The notes: generated by a model from the sequence alone, not told the origin. DNA of 64,000 nt from Augochlora pura (GCF_028453695.1 NC_135773.1:11222001-11286000); one strand, 5' to 3'; shown: positions 37,201 through 48,600, counted from the stretch's first letter. Program-made: numbers and translations.

Positions 37201-37787
37201 CTAATTCAATATCTTGGTTATTTCAAACGATGCAAGGAAATTTTACGTACAAAAGTTGTAGAGTTTAAGAATGCGCATAACTTAATATAAATAGTATACT
37301 TGCACGTAAAAAGGACATTGTACAGAATGTTCAAAAAAGCACTCGATATTTACATGGTATATAAAACACACTGTGTTGAATAAAAAAAACCTTGGTAAAC
37401 AATGGTCGAATAGTCAATCGTTTCTGGGATATACACAATTTTATTTGCTAGCATCACGATTGACTGCGGACTTTTCAATATTTACAGGTTTACCACATGT
37501 ACTCCTTCGATTTCTACACACGCGAAGAAACTCTTTCCTACAGAATTGCGAACTCTTCCTCGAAAATTCTACTGTCCCCAATCGAATGAGGACATTCAGA
37601 CAGCGATTTATAAACGCTGAAGTAAACATCGCATGCGATGGAAGCAAGTAAGTCAATCATGATGCCAGCGGACAGAAACGTTTATATCTCAAAAATGGTT
37701 GACCTGTTGACCTATGTTTACTATGGCTTTCGTACTCGGTACGCTGTGTGCAATGTACTATATAAATGTCGAATATTTTCTTATTAA

Positions 37788-38279
37788 CCCCTTGCCGTAC
37801 TTTAACGAGTCGAACTCGTGACGGAGATTTCTAGTAATAAGCTATTAACACTTTATCGACCGGTCATCCGGTCGTAAAAATTTTCGTTTCTATTTTGATT
37901 TTATTTATCTTATCATTCGCGGAAGGTATTTAATATTTCAAAATTTATATAATAATATTGAAGCTTGTAGTACAATTTAACGCATTTATCTCAATAATAG
38001 ATAAAAAATTAAGGGTTGCTATGGCAACCGATTCACAGGTTACCGATCGGGGGGGAAAGCCGATTTATAGGCTACCGGTCGATAAAGTGTTAAGTATGAA
38101 TGTTCATTCGTTCCTTTAACTAACAATCAAATTTTATTCTCTCGTCACCAATATTTAAAGATTCAAGTAGATATAAGCGTACAATAATCATAAAATTTCT
38201 TCTTCTTTTAAGAAATTAACGCGATCAAAAACATTCCAATCATAGTACATAATTCTAAAGAAAATGATGCGGCAAGAGG
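37788..38279 (+). mobile_element. TTAA MITE, family C, carrying a nested element
   Basis: TTAA (37784-37787) precedes CCCCTTGCCGTAC; the right end GCGGCAAGAGG abuts TTAA (38280-38283). After removing the nested element (37849-38089) and one TTAA, about 247 bp remain, close to the 243 bp of the copy at 58919. The join ...ATTAA/GTATGAATGTT aligns with ATTAAATATGGATGTT in that copy, which serves as the empty site. Confidence 0.85.
37849..38089. mobile_element. TTAA MITE, family D, nested in family C
   Basis: A 241-bp element with a 16-bp perfect terminal inverted repeat CACTTTATCGACCGGT / ACCGGTCGATAAAGTG, flanked by TTAA at 37845-37848 and 38090-38093. A TTAA exists at the same place in the family C copy at 58919-59161, so the flanking pair is a true target-site duplication. 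It has no coding capacity. Confidence 0.9.
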
Positions 38280-38283
38280 TTAA

Positions 38284-41200
38284 CGACCTGTAAATTTATA
38301 CTTACGAACATTGAATAATCTAAAATGAGTTTTGATTCGAACGATTTCAAAGTGCTTTTTATTTAAAATAAATGAAACAATTACGAATGACCAAGAAATA
38401 GTACAAAAAATCGTAGTAGATCATAATCTGTGCACTCAATTAACAATTCTTGCTTAGGAGAGTACTTTTACAGCATGATCAGTGTAAATGCCAGGTTATG
38501 CGCGTGCCGTTTTCGTCCTTCCGAGGCAGTGTGCGACGTCTTCCTGAGCGAGGCAAAACGCTAATCAGATCCTCCCACCCCGCCAGATTTTTAGCTCGAG
38601 AGAAATTTATCTTCCTCCCCGGGCAAGTGCCTTATGGCTCGCTTGTTTTCTTTTTAGCCTTGCCTGTTCTCTAAGCAACGCGACAAGAATGAAACGATCC
38701 GCGCCGCGTGCAACGACAGAATATTTTCTTCGTTAACCGGCGAGACAGTCGTTAATTAGCGGCAACGACGTTCGATCAACCGTGGAACGATCCTGTTACC
38801 GTCCACCTATCGATATCAACCAGATTCGTCTATCTAGTTCCCGATCTCCCGACAAAGCTTCGTCTCGCGTTAATCGATCGGTTAATCTGCGAATACCGCG
38901 GCAATCTCGCCGGCGATGGTTGCCGGGATAGTTTCTTGGCGAAACTTTGATGATAACCCGTCGACCCGTGCAAACGGGCCTAAAACGATGAGTTGTTGTT
39001 GCTCGTTGGCCACAGTCAAAGTACAAGTTGCCTCTGAGCAACGCATCGCGCGGCATATGATTGCAATCGCTCTCGTTGCTGAGAGGCCTACTATTGTATT
39101 TGCAAATTAAATTCGACGCCGCCATCGCGCAACATAGAACGTTTCGGTTGTTTAGAGATCCGGTCGCCAAACAGACAAGACACGGCACCGAACGAGCGGT
39201 CATTCCAGCTGCTGCCTACCATTAAACAGGGGCGGATTGCTTGTTTCCTAACTGGTTCGAAGAAGATCAAAGTTTCGAATTACGAAAACTCGATCGATAC
39301 TTTGCCTAAATTAGCCCTTTGTCGAGGCGATCCGGCATGGCGTAGCAATTTCACTTGCACAGCCTGCTTCAAACAAACTTACAAGAATAATAATAATAAC
39401 AACAACAACAACAACAACAATATTAATAATAATAATAATTTTAGAATTATTTTAATTTAGAATTATTAGAACAATTATTGGACCAATATTTTTGGAATAT
39501 GTAACATACAACAATTTTTGTCATATATTTTTTTACCACGATTACGCTGGGTTAATAATGTAATGATAGGACTTTGTCGGTAACTACAAAATCAGTCCGC
39601 TGTAGCTTTATGGAAGCAAGTTATCCCGGTACATTAATTAAATAAGGTTCCATTAGAGAATCACAAATAATCTCCAAATTTTGTATTACCTGGGTAATTA
39701 CATAGAAACAATCTGCATTCGGTACATCTATTTGGACGTAATAATTGTATAACAACCTAGTAGTGTTGTTCATTAAATGCTACGGATAAGCCGGATGAGC
39801 GAAATTATTTGAACAGTTGGAATATTTGCATAATAAATATTTTGCAAAATAAAGCATTTAATGAACTTCCAATATCATGAATGCCGACGACATTAAAATT
39901 GCAGCATGTATAACTTTAAGAAAAATGGTTTGTTTATTGTAACATTATCTCTTTTAAATCAAACAACATTGGCATTTTGACAATTCTTCATATTATGGAA
40001 AACAATTAAAATATTCAAAATGATCAAATTACTGTGTTTCTCTATTATATATAAATGATCAATTTACATAATATAATAATATCTACAATAATATTCAATG
40101 TATGCTACAATATTTGCACAATTCCACGTGGGCAAGATATTAATATTAAGTAACAATAAAGCGTAAAGCAACTCTTAACAGTTCGCCATAGATGCCGGGT
40201 AATTTCTGCCATATTAATTTCCACATTTTATTTCATAATGTCACAGGTACAATAATTCAGCATGGGTCAAATGTGACACGGCACCGCCTTCCGATTCACC
40301 ATCCGACCGTCCCCTTCCCGACCGTTAAAGTTCCCTGGAAAACCGTGACGCTTGAAAATAATCCACAGATATTCAGGATAATCGTTACCGTTCACAGCGA
40401 CGAAGCCATTACATTGTTCCCAACAATCGTTTTCGGAAAAAAAAGGCAAGAACTGCAGTATCGCTTTCGCTAATCCGCCGAGCGGCGCATCGGAATCGTT
40501 CGAATCAAATTTTCTAAATCCTCGCCGAAGACATTGCGGTGAATCATGCGGCCATTGTCTCAACCTTTTAAGCTCGTTCCGCCGTCGGCGAATTGAATAA
40601 AACTGGGAGGTAAACGAGGTAAATGGAATCGAAACTACGTTCGGGAGAATCGGGCCGCGACGTCGTTAAAACTATCGAGTTATCGGTGGAGCATTTGGCG
40701 AACTTCTAGTTGTTGAAAACGGCGCTTGTTAAGTATCCGACAGAGGCGGAATTGACATTGTTTCCGGCTGAATAAGCGAATGCGTTCGTTGTCACTCTAT
40801 AAACTACGCTCGATCGTGTCTACCGATGGATAATCAAGTCGTGATCGGTGCTATGCTTGACTTCGACTACTCGAGCTACTTTCAACGTGTACTTCAAACA
40901 TAATTTTGAACGATGTGACAAGTGGGTCGAAATTGGTTTCCCAAAACACTTTGCCACGTAATGTCGAAACGCTAATCGCTTACTTAAAGTTCGAATAAAA
41001 TTCCATACTTTGATATTAGTCAATAGCGCTATAAGTAAAATATAATAGGTATAATAAGTATAATAGAAATGTAATAAGAATAATAGTCTGCGAATGTTGG
41101 TGCAAGATAAAAATTATCTGAGTTGATTGCACGAAACCTGGATCAAATGAAAGTGCCTTTTCTCTTTTAATAATTTTAATAAGTTGTATATAATATAAAC

Positions 41201-41378
41201 ACACTCTCAAATTCTTCTAATATCTTTACAATCTTACTTTCCATCTAGTCGGTTTTGTAAAAGTATAAAAACAAGAATACAAAGTATAGAAACAAAAATT
41301 GTTTCTTACATCTAATCGTTCTATCAAGGAAGTTATAAAGAACGTGTTTATTAAAGAGGACTAATCAAAGGCTCACAA
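38284..41378. other. Non-coding block with AAT/AAC microsatellite
   Basis: CpG-rich patches at about 38490-39360 and 40260-40800; an AAT/AAC trinucleotide run at about 39385-39440. Open frames at 38796-39203(-) and 40192-40563 (both strands) have no recognised domains or splice structure. Confidence 0.5.
39385..39440. repeat. (AAT)n/(AAC)n microsatellite
   Basis: Runs of AAT, then AAC, then AAT trinucleotides. Confidence 0.95.
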
Positions 41379-42026
41379 CTATTCTGTCTTCTTCAGCAAA
41401 CTACTAATTACACGTTTATGCCTGGCAAGCAGCATTTCACATGTGAAAAATCGGTGTTCAACGTTTCTCGGATTCAGTTCATATGGAACCCAGTTTCCTT
41501 CTTTTTGAATCATTCCCAATGATTTTAAGCGATGTGAAATTGCTGGTCGAGTCACTCCTAATGTAAGTGCAAGTGCTTCTTGCGTTTGGCACGAATCTTC
41601 ATCTAATAATGTTTCCAATTCCGCGTCTTCGTACACTTTCGGCCTTCCGCTACGTTATTTGTCTTCGACGTCAAATTCACCGTTCTTAAAATTGTGAAAC
41701 CACTCGCGACAACTTCTCTCACTTAAGGCAGCCTTGCCATATGCTTCTACAAGCAATCGATGCGCCTCGGCTGCAGATTAAAGAAGTCTTCAAATTAAAG
41801 AAGTCAATCAAAAGCTCCCGCAAATGACGCTTATTCGGCTCAAAACTCGACATTTTCGCACGAAAAATGATATACGATGCTGATACAAAATCGCTAACAT
41901 TTTAAGGTTATGTTGTTGCCAGATGTCCAACCTTACGATGTAACGTTTTACAATAGACAATTTCAACTATAACATACTAGTGGCGCTATTTTTTGTAAAA
42001 CGGCGGAAACTTATTTATACTCCTAA
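41379..42026 (-). mobile_element. 5' fragment of a second mariner transposon
   Basis: On the minus strand the element starts at 42026 with TTAGGAGTATAAATAAGT, preceded by TA (42027-42028). The transposase would start at ATG 41853 (MSSFEPNKRHLRELL). The frame breaks after about 25 codons, where GACTTCTTTAAT is tandemly duplicated (about 41778-41803), and again at an in-frame TAA inside DVEDK/RSGRP (about 41655). The helix-turn-helix (TQEALALTLGVTRPAISHRL) and WVPYEL linker are intact, but the frame stops at 41379, before the first catalytic Asp. It is a different lineage from the copy at 21017. The 3' half is missing. Confidence 0.85.
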
Positions 42027-42028
42027 TA

Positions 42029-43509
42029 ACTCAAATAGTTCTTTATTCGAGTAACTTGACTAAGTAATATGATAGAAATAATTCGATAAACTATTTAAAA
42101 AAAACCTTTATATTCTACAATTTTTATTGCATTCAATTATTTTCCATATAAATTTCTGAATTAAATGAATTCTCATTCGAATAAAATTGAATTCGGACAA
42201 ATAGTTATCTAGCCAAATTTTTATTCGACAGTCTATCTTTTGTCCATTGTCCAAATAATATTTTGTCCAATCCTGGCTCGGACACGTTCAAGATCCAAGC
42301 TTCGAGCAAATCGAATTCAGCGTGTCCCGATCGTGTCGCGTGTGTTCGAAGACTCGTCCGTAGTCACGTCTCGTCGACAGTTTATTTATTCCTAGAATTA
42401 ACGTAATCCCATTTTCGGACTGGCCAGCTATGTCCTTGATAATTCGTTCGGTCCGAGTGGCACCATCGCCATTTCATTCCGGGTGCCCGCAGAACTTTTT
42501 GTCGTGACGTGGACGCAACTCGCTAATTGAAATTCCCTGCGATTAAGGTGTCCGACCGACGCCGGGCCATTATTCACGTCCTGTGTTCCGTGTTCCGCGG
42601 GTCTCTTCGCCGGTGAAATATTCCGCGAGAAGTTCCGCGAGGTATCGAGGCCGACTTCCGACGATCAACTTCGGTCGTTTCGCCTCGTGAAACTGTTGCT
42701 GGTAGTAGCGCGGCCAACCGTTAACTGGCTAGCCGTGAGAAAAATAAAGGGCGACGCACGCGACGCGAGAGGAAAACCTATTAAAACAAGTCGCCTGAAA
42801 ATATACGCGCTTTTATGCTCTCGCTCGGAACAGTGAGTGACTGCTCTTTTTCGGGCAATTTGCCGACGAAAAATTGCGTTTTCCAGGTCGAAGCATTTGA
42901 TTTTTGACCCGCCGAATTCCCGATGGAACCGGCGTTAAATTATTTTTATAGGAATTCCGCGGTCCGTGAATTTCAGGGAGAAGTACCGGTCGTTTAAAGA
43001 ATCCCCAAACCTAGAGCCGTCTAAACGAAGTTATTCCCGGAAATTAACTCGAGGAAAATTACAATCGACGATCGAGCAGAAATTATTGCGTTTCATCGAA
43101 AATAATTGTTTAAATCGGAAACATTTCTTTTTACTGCACATTTTCATTTAGTATCATTTGTTACATTTTTTTTGTCTGTTTGTTAAATAAATTTCTCGTA
43201 TACGTCGCAGTTTTCAGTGTGCGAATGTTTACATTCATTTTAATTGTTCAAAAGTAATTAATGGAAATAAGAGTGTAAATAGATCCGCAGTTTATTCACT
43301 CGTCATCGTTGAACTCCATTAAATTTGTATTTGCACGTACACGGCCGGTGGTATTATTTTCTTTCCTATAACGTGGAAAATTAATTAATGAACCATGGAA
43401 ATATAATATTCAGCAGTCAATATATGTATGACGTTATCTGGAAAATCCTTCGGCTTCCGTGTTCACTCGTTTCCGTGTTTCTAACAAATTGAAGTATTCA
43501 ATTTAGTAA
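42029..43509. other. Non-coding block, no gene seen
   Basis: AT-rich DNA with ATTCGAATAA motifs up to about 42280, then a CpG-rich patch to 42960, then AT-rich sequence. No exon is recognised. Confidence 0.5.
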
Positions 43510-43689
43510 ATGAATTTGCCAGTGCTTAATAAAACAGAATATACCGAAAACAACAACGGTAATCCTAATAATGGTAGCTTTACTAGTAAAAATCATGATG
43601 ACAACGTTAATAATAATCACAGTAGTTTCAACTATAATAGTAATAACAACAACAGCGATGATAATAGTATTAATTCAATTTCAAACTAG
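43510..43689 (+). CDS. Asn-rich small ORF, 59 aa (candidate)
   Basis: ATG to TAG gives 59 residues, starting MNLPVLNKTEYTENN and ending NSINSISN. Roughly 40% of residues are Asn, mixed with Ser and Asp, and both AAT and AAC are used. Two in-frame stops (TAG, TAA) lie directly before the ATG, so it is not the tail of a longer frame in genomic sequence. Asn-rich low-complexity tracts occur in real insect proteins, but a decayed AAT/AAC microsatellite would also read as Asn without stops. No domain, splice site or promoter supports it. Most likely a decayed trinucleotide repeat, possibly a small protein. Confidence 0.25.
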   Translation: MNLPVLNKTEYTENNNGNPNNGSFTSKNHDDNVNNNHSSFNYNSNNNNSDDNSINSISN

Positions 43690-44734
43690 ATATTACAATA
43701 TTTATACACACGTAATAATGAACAGTGCAGAACAGGGACCATATTAAACAATCTCAAATTAAAAGGAGGCAAGTGCATCTTTCAATGGCAGCTTATTGAT
43801 TATATCATTTTTTAATTCATTCACCATGCCAACCAATTTGCATTTTTTGAGAATAATTTCTTATCTATCATCTGGTAGAATAATCATAAAATATTACTTG
43901 GCCAAATGATGAAAGAGTTATTCCGCACGGATACTTTCTACACCGACTGTATCGTAAAAATAATTTTTTTTTTTTAATAAAATCGGTAGAGGGATTTACA
44001 ATTTTTACTGTCCAAGTAAAACCGTTAAAAACTAGTGAACTTACGGGTTGCATGTAAAAATAAATACCGGCGGGCGGAAATCGAGGAGACCGATAATACG
44101 ATCGCCGTTAATTAAACGGGGATACCTGGGGTCGGAAATATTCTGTTTCGCCCGCAACGATGCTGAACCGCGCCGAAATGGCCGTAAAGATAAAAGTACG
44201 ACTGCGGGCGTGGTGCAGGTTTGAACGTCGGCGAACCGAGGGAAATTTGTCTAGGTTGGGATAGACTTTGAAGAGCTCCTTGAAGCTACCGGCCACACCG
44301 CGATGCACTCGAAGAAGCAACTTTCAAATCTCGAGTGACATCCTTGCCGCATGCTCGCAGCGGCTACTTGAATACACGACCCATAATTAAGGCCGTCGCG
44401 TAACGAAGTTACCGTCAAGAATTGAAACCGCGACGGTCGTTCGAGTTTCGGCTTCTTTTGCACCGCGAAAATATGCTTATCCCCTTGCTTCGGGATCATG
44501 CGTGTTCGGAACGGAGAACGCGACAAGTGGAAAAAGGAGACCTCTTCGAACCGTGTCGTTGAACTTGACGGTTTTCTAGGTTATCAATGGAATTTTAACA
44601 CGTTGACTGCTACGTAAATCACAAATTATTGATCGCTAATCATTACGCGACGCTAATTATTAACTAATTGTCAAAATTTCATTTTTCCAACGTATTCAAA
44701 CTGAATTCCAGCAGGAGGTTTAGAACGCAAGGAC
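43690..44734. other. Non-coding block, no gene seen
   Basis: AT-rich, then CpG-rich (about 44080-44570). TTAACACGTTGACTGC near 44598 resembles the left end of a TTAA element, but no partner was found. Confidence 0.5.
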
Positions 44735-44911
44735 ACCATAATACCATCCGCTGTATGGTCAATTTTAATTTCCTCTTTTAATATCGCTAATTAAATTAAT
44801 TGGATTTTATTTCTGATTTATTAATACCATAATACCATCCGCTGTATGGTCAATTTTAATTTCCTCTTTTAATATCGCTAATTAAATTAATTGGATTTTA
44901 TTTCTGATTTT
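44735..44911. repeat. 91-bp tandem duplication
   Basis: The unit beginning ACCATAATACCATCCGCTG at 44735 recurs at 44826 with no visible mismatch over about 85 bp. The second copy lacks the last few bases. The identity implies a recent duplication or an assembly artefact. A purine/G-rich run follows at 44928-44953. Confidence 0.92.
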
Positions 44912-45583
44912 AATGACTGCGAAGAGAGGGAGGGAGGGGGGGGGAGGGGGGAGAAAGTCTGCAAACTCATTTAGCATGTGTACGCAGTTACAATACCACA
45001 CTCGCGGCGTTTGTGCGTATAAATGAAAATTAATTTCATCAGCTTCCGTGGAATATTATATGTAATTGCGTCCGACTTTTAACAGCTTCATTTTAAATAC
45101 AATTCGTTAATAAAATATCATTTTTAATTAATCAAATGAACGTTGTGCGTTTTATAAGGCGTCGACGACTGCGCGCGCGTATAATCGAATGAATTTTCCA
45201 TTGCAAAAAGCAGTTAAATCAAGCATTAGCCGCGTGTGACATCTCTGTTCATCGCAGCATTCCAATTTCACATCGATATCAAATCTCGCTTATATGCTCG
45301 CTGTCCGACATATCCACGCACCACCGCAAATAGTATCATAATACAAGCCCCGCCATCCGCGTCGCATTTCTCCGGCATCACCATCTAGTTAGCATTGTTT
45401 GCACAAACCGGAATTCATTTTCCTCTGTATCGTTGCGAACGCATCTGGTCCACGCGAATCTCGTCGAATCGCGCATGGTTATTCAACGTTCTTTAAGCAT
45501 TCGGCTCTTCTTGTTTCGTCTCATGCATATTTCAAGGCAACGTTGGGTGGCGCGCGGATCCCGGCTTCCGTTTTTTTTTTTAG

Positions 45584-46146
45584 TTACTCCGCCGGCCAGT
45601 CCTTCTCGCTATAATTAACGCAACCGAACTCGTAAATTTCCTTTCTCTCCGCGTAGATCTCATCGTAATAAGGCATCATGTATCGGTACTGCTGGTCCTG
45701 CTCGAACGTCACCCACTCCTCCTTGGGCAACCGCGCTTTCAGGAAGTCCAATTGCGCCGCTCGCATTAACCTGGAAATTTCGTAACATTTCTATACTTTT
45801 GGTCGGTTGCAGAGTTCCGCGCGGCGTAATACCGCCATTCGTCGGCGGAATATTCGCGCGGAGATTCGTCAACGCGTTGCGGGACGATCGACAAGGAAAC
45901 ATGTTTCCCGCGGAAATACCGAAAAGTTCGCGCATCCTGCACGTCCTTGGGCAGCCGACGAATAATCTGTCTCACTACCGGGTCGTGCTCCGAAATTATA
46001 TCGTTCGTGTATAACCCGTATTGGTTCATTCCGCTCAAGTTGAAAGCCATTCTCCGCCACTTGTCGTTCTCGCCAGCGCCGCTCGCCCTCGAAGCGCGAT
46101 TAAATATGCTCCTTGACGTTTTAATTATTGAGGATAGACGCGACAT
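45584..46146 (-). CDS. Cytochrome b-c1 complex subunit 7-like (UQCRB family)
   Basis: The coding sequence joins 46146-45920 and 45770-45584, giving 137 aa. The intron (45919-45771, 149 bp) has donor CG|GTATTT and acceptor TTTCCAG and splits an Arg codon. The product is the small matrix-side complex III subunit that supports cytochrome b (Qcr7/UQCRB). Family landmarks are in order: NLSGMNQYGLYTND (residues 36-49), IRRLPKDVQDARTFR (62-76) and LPKEEWVTFEQD (about 90-101), with a charged helical tail (ERKEIYEF). It is longer than the roughly 110-residue family members: about 25 extra N-terminal residues, basic and Ser-rich, could form a mitochondrial presequence, and there is an acidic C-terminal extension (NYSEKDWPAE). 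That and the sequence divergence suggest a paralogue, not the housekeeping gene. Retention of a canonical intron argues against a retrocopy, although an 11-base A run begins two bases past the TAA. A possible acceptor (TTTTCCAG) two bases before the ATG hints at a 5' UTR intron. Confidence 0.88.
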
Positions 46147-46326
46147 TGCTGGAAAACCGGTGACTTAATTAACCTTGCTGAAAATCGTCACGCGGAAGAA
46201 GGATTTCACGACAAATCGATATCGGCGACTTTGTTCACACTGAAGTACGATGCGTGTGAATTTGGGGGGTGTTAGATTTTTGTTATAGGAACTGTGGTGA
46301 CTAGGTATGAAAGAAACAATATGTAA

Positions 46327-46660
46327 TCTATTATATAAAAATAAGTCGGGTTTTCCTTCCTGACGCTATAACTCCAGAACGCACGAACCGATTTCCACGG
46401 TTTTGCATTCGTTGGAAAGGTCTCGGGCTCCGTGAGGTTTATAGCAACCAAAATTCTGGAAAAATTTCAACAGAAAAGCAGGAAAACAGGGAAAATCATT
46501 TTTCACATACAGCGCCATCTCTGATACATAGCATGTACTACAAACCAATATGGTTTATAAAACAAAAAAAATAACTTTTCTTCATCTTTTAATCCCCAAA
46601 CGAAATGTTACAAAAAACGAAGCCATCTGGTGGCGAAACGGAGTTCGCCAGGTTTGCTAG
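46327..46660 (+). mobile_element. Non-autonomous Helitron, 334 bp
   Basis: The 5' end TCTATTATATAAAAATAAGT matches the usual insect Helitron start (TC, then TATATAAAAATRA). The 3' end is CTAG (46657-46660), preceded 7 bases earlier by a hairpin GGCGAA (46632-46637) / TTCGCC (46644-46649). It sits between a host A (46326) and T (46661) with no target duplication, as Helitrons do. There is no Rep/helicase coding. It lies 180 bp upstream of the UQCRB-like ATG, probably in its promoter or 5' UTR region, and points away from that gene. Confidence 0.85.
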
Positions 46661-46673
46661 TAAGTAATAAGAG

Positions 46674-46914
46674 TGTAATAAGTGAGAGTAATAATTAATA
46701 AGTGCCGATGACAATGCCTGTACGTCGCCTATATATAGGTCGTTAAACCATTGACACAAATAAAATGTGTCATCGGGCGACCCAACACAAGGAACCCTTT
46801 TTTGCGTCCTTGTGCGCACCTGAACATACCGTGCTAGACGGAGCCTAGCAGCGGCGTACACAAACTTCTTCGTAGTGCGTTGCCCTCTCAACCGTCGAAA
46901 TCAGGGTCGCCACA
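46674..46914 (-). mobile_element. LTR-like segment (possible solo LTR)
   Basis: Read on the minus strand the segment starts TGTGGCGACCCTGATTTCG, a form common to Gypsy-type LTRs, has a CTATATATAGG TATA-like box (about 46727-46738) and may end in TTATTACA at 46674. No target-site duplication matches (AGAG on one side, TGTT on the other), so the ends, especially near the Helitron, are unsure. Confidence 0.4.
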
Positions 46915-48501
46915 TGTTACTTTTTTTTCTCTTTTAAACACGCATTTCTAACAGGGGGCATCGTTTTACTGCCTTTTGTAAAATACCGATCTTTTACTTT
47001 CCTAATTTCCGTTTATGATACTATGGTATTTTACCATATATATATACATAATTTCGTTTATGGCAGTTTAGCAAAGTTCGCTTTGAACATCGATTTCCTA
47101 ACATGTACATTTGTTATAAGTATAATTGCATACAAAATATGCAGTGATATTACGTACCGTTGAAAGCGTCAAAATAAATATTTCATCGAAGTTGCAATTT
47201 TATTTCGAAGTACACATACCATGAAAATTTTCGAGCGTCTAGAATCGTGTTGCGAGGAACGTACACGGCAGACGCTGCTCAAAGGGGTTAATCGAATCGG
47301 CAGGAACGCAGACAGCATGTTCAAGATTTCCTAATCCTTATTGGGAAATCTGTTTCATACTCGATGAAAGTCAAAGGTTCGCGGAATGATTATGAGTTTC
47401 GTATCGGCATACGTTCCGAAAGTTTCGAGTCCGATGAGGAGATGTCGGCCGACAGTTCGATTCCAGCGCATGAAAGGCCGGCGCAATCGAGAAAAGGTTT
47501 CGCGAGTCGGTTGACTTTAAAGCGCGCAACGCCTGTTTCGCCGTGCGACCCAAATCCAGAAGAACTTCTAAAGAGTTTCGCATACCATTACGAGACAATG
47601 CCCCGCAGGACCGGCAAACACGTTTCGCCTCTGCTTCTTCTGCTTTTTCTTCTTCTTCTTCGTGTTCAACCACCCCCTCGGCCGCTCCCGCCCTTACGTC
47701 ATTACGCTAGGACCATTCTAATATTGAGCAAACACCAGAACGCCCCTAAAAAGGTTCAGCCCCTCGTCATGGAGAAAAATTAGAATAAGGGTGGACCGTT
47801 TCGGATCGAGTCCGAAAGGCACGGCCCGTGACGAGCTGCTCGTCGATCAAACCGCTCCGCGGAGTTTCCGGGGGTGTAACTCTGTTTAAAATTCATCTTC
47901 CGGCGTCTCGTTAGTCGCTAGACACATCCATTACAGTGCAAACTCTTCCTGTTTCGTCCAAAGTGAAATGGAATCCTCCAAAGGGCTGCGACAGCGTAAG
48001 TATGAAGCAAACTCCTTCCCTTGTTTAATGCGCGGGGCGTTGACGTGCAGACTTTAAACCCGTGAAATAGAAAAGTCTCGCTTCACTCGCAACTTTTTCG
48101 CTCCTCGTCTAATCTGCAGCTTGCTTTCTCGGGGTAGGAACTTTCAACGGCTTCCGTTGAACTTCATGTTTCTTCATGATGTAATCCTAAAACAACGTAG
48201 AGGTTTGCAGCTACTGTACAGTTAGCGAGGCGCACAGTTTTTTCTCTGAAGAAGCGGAAGAAAGTCTCTTTCTTTGAAGCTATCATCGTGATGTAAATCT
48301 TATTTGCTAGTAGTTATCTAAGGCGTATGGGTTATGTTTTAAGATGGCTCGTCTCGGAATAATTCTGAATTTATATCGTTTACATCTGTTTGGTTTATTG
48401 AAAGTAAATAATGTGAGACAAAATTGAATGTACTCACTTTTGCATCTCTCATATTTTTTAATTATATTTATATTAGTTTTTAAACATGAATTTATCGAAA
48501 G

Positions 48502-48600
48502 CGAATTGCATTTTTGCTAAAAGAAAAAAAGGTGCTTCGAATGACCTCAAGAATCCCTCGCTTCTCCACAGTACCACAATTTTGGGACACCCAGTACAAC
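48502..48600. repeat. Insect dispersed-repeat terminus
   Basis: The segment ending in ACAATTTTGGGACACCCAGT, preceded by GAATGACCTCAAGAATC and a GCATTTTTGCTAA block, has the form of a dispersed repeat I recall as widespread in insect genomes (often seen as GGGTGTCCCAAAATT). The class is not assigned, and recognition is from memory. Confidence 0.4.

Noticed and set aside
47364..47783. 139-codon frame on +
   Set aside because: Contains a CTT/CTG-derived Leu run and Pro-rich tail; looks compositional.
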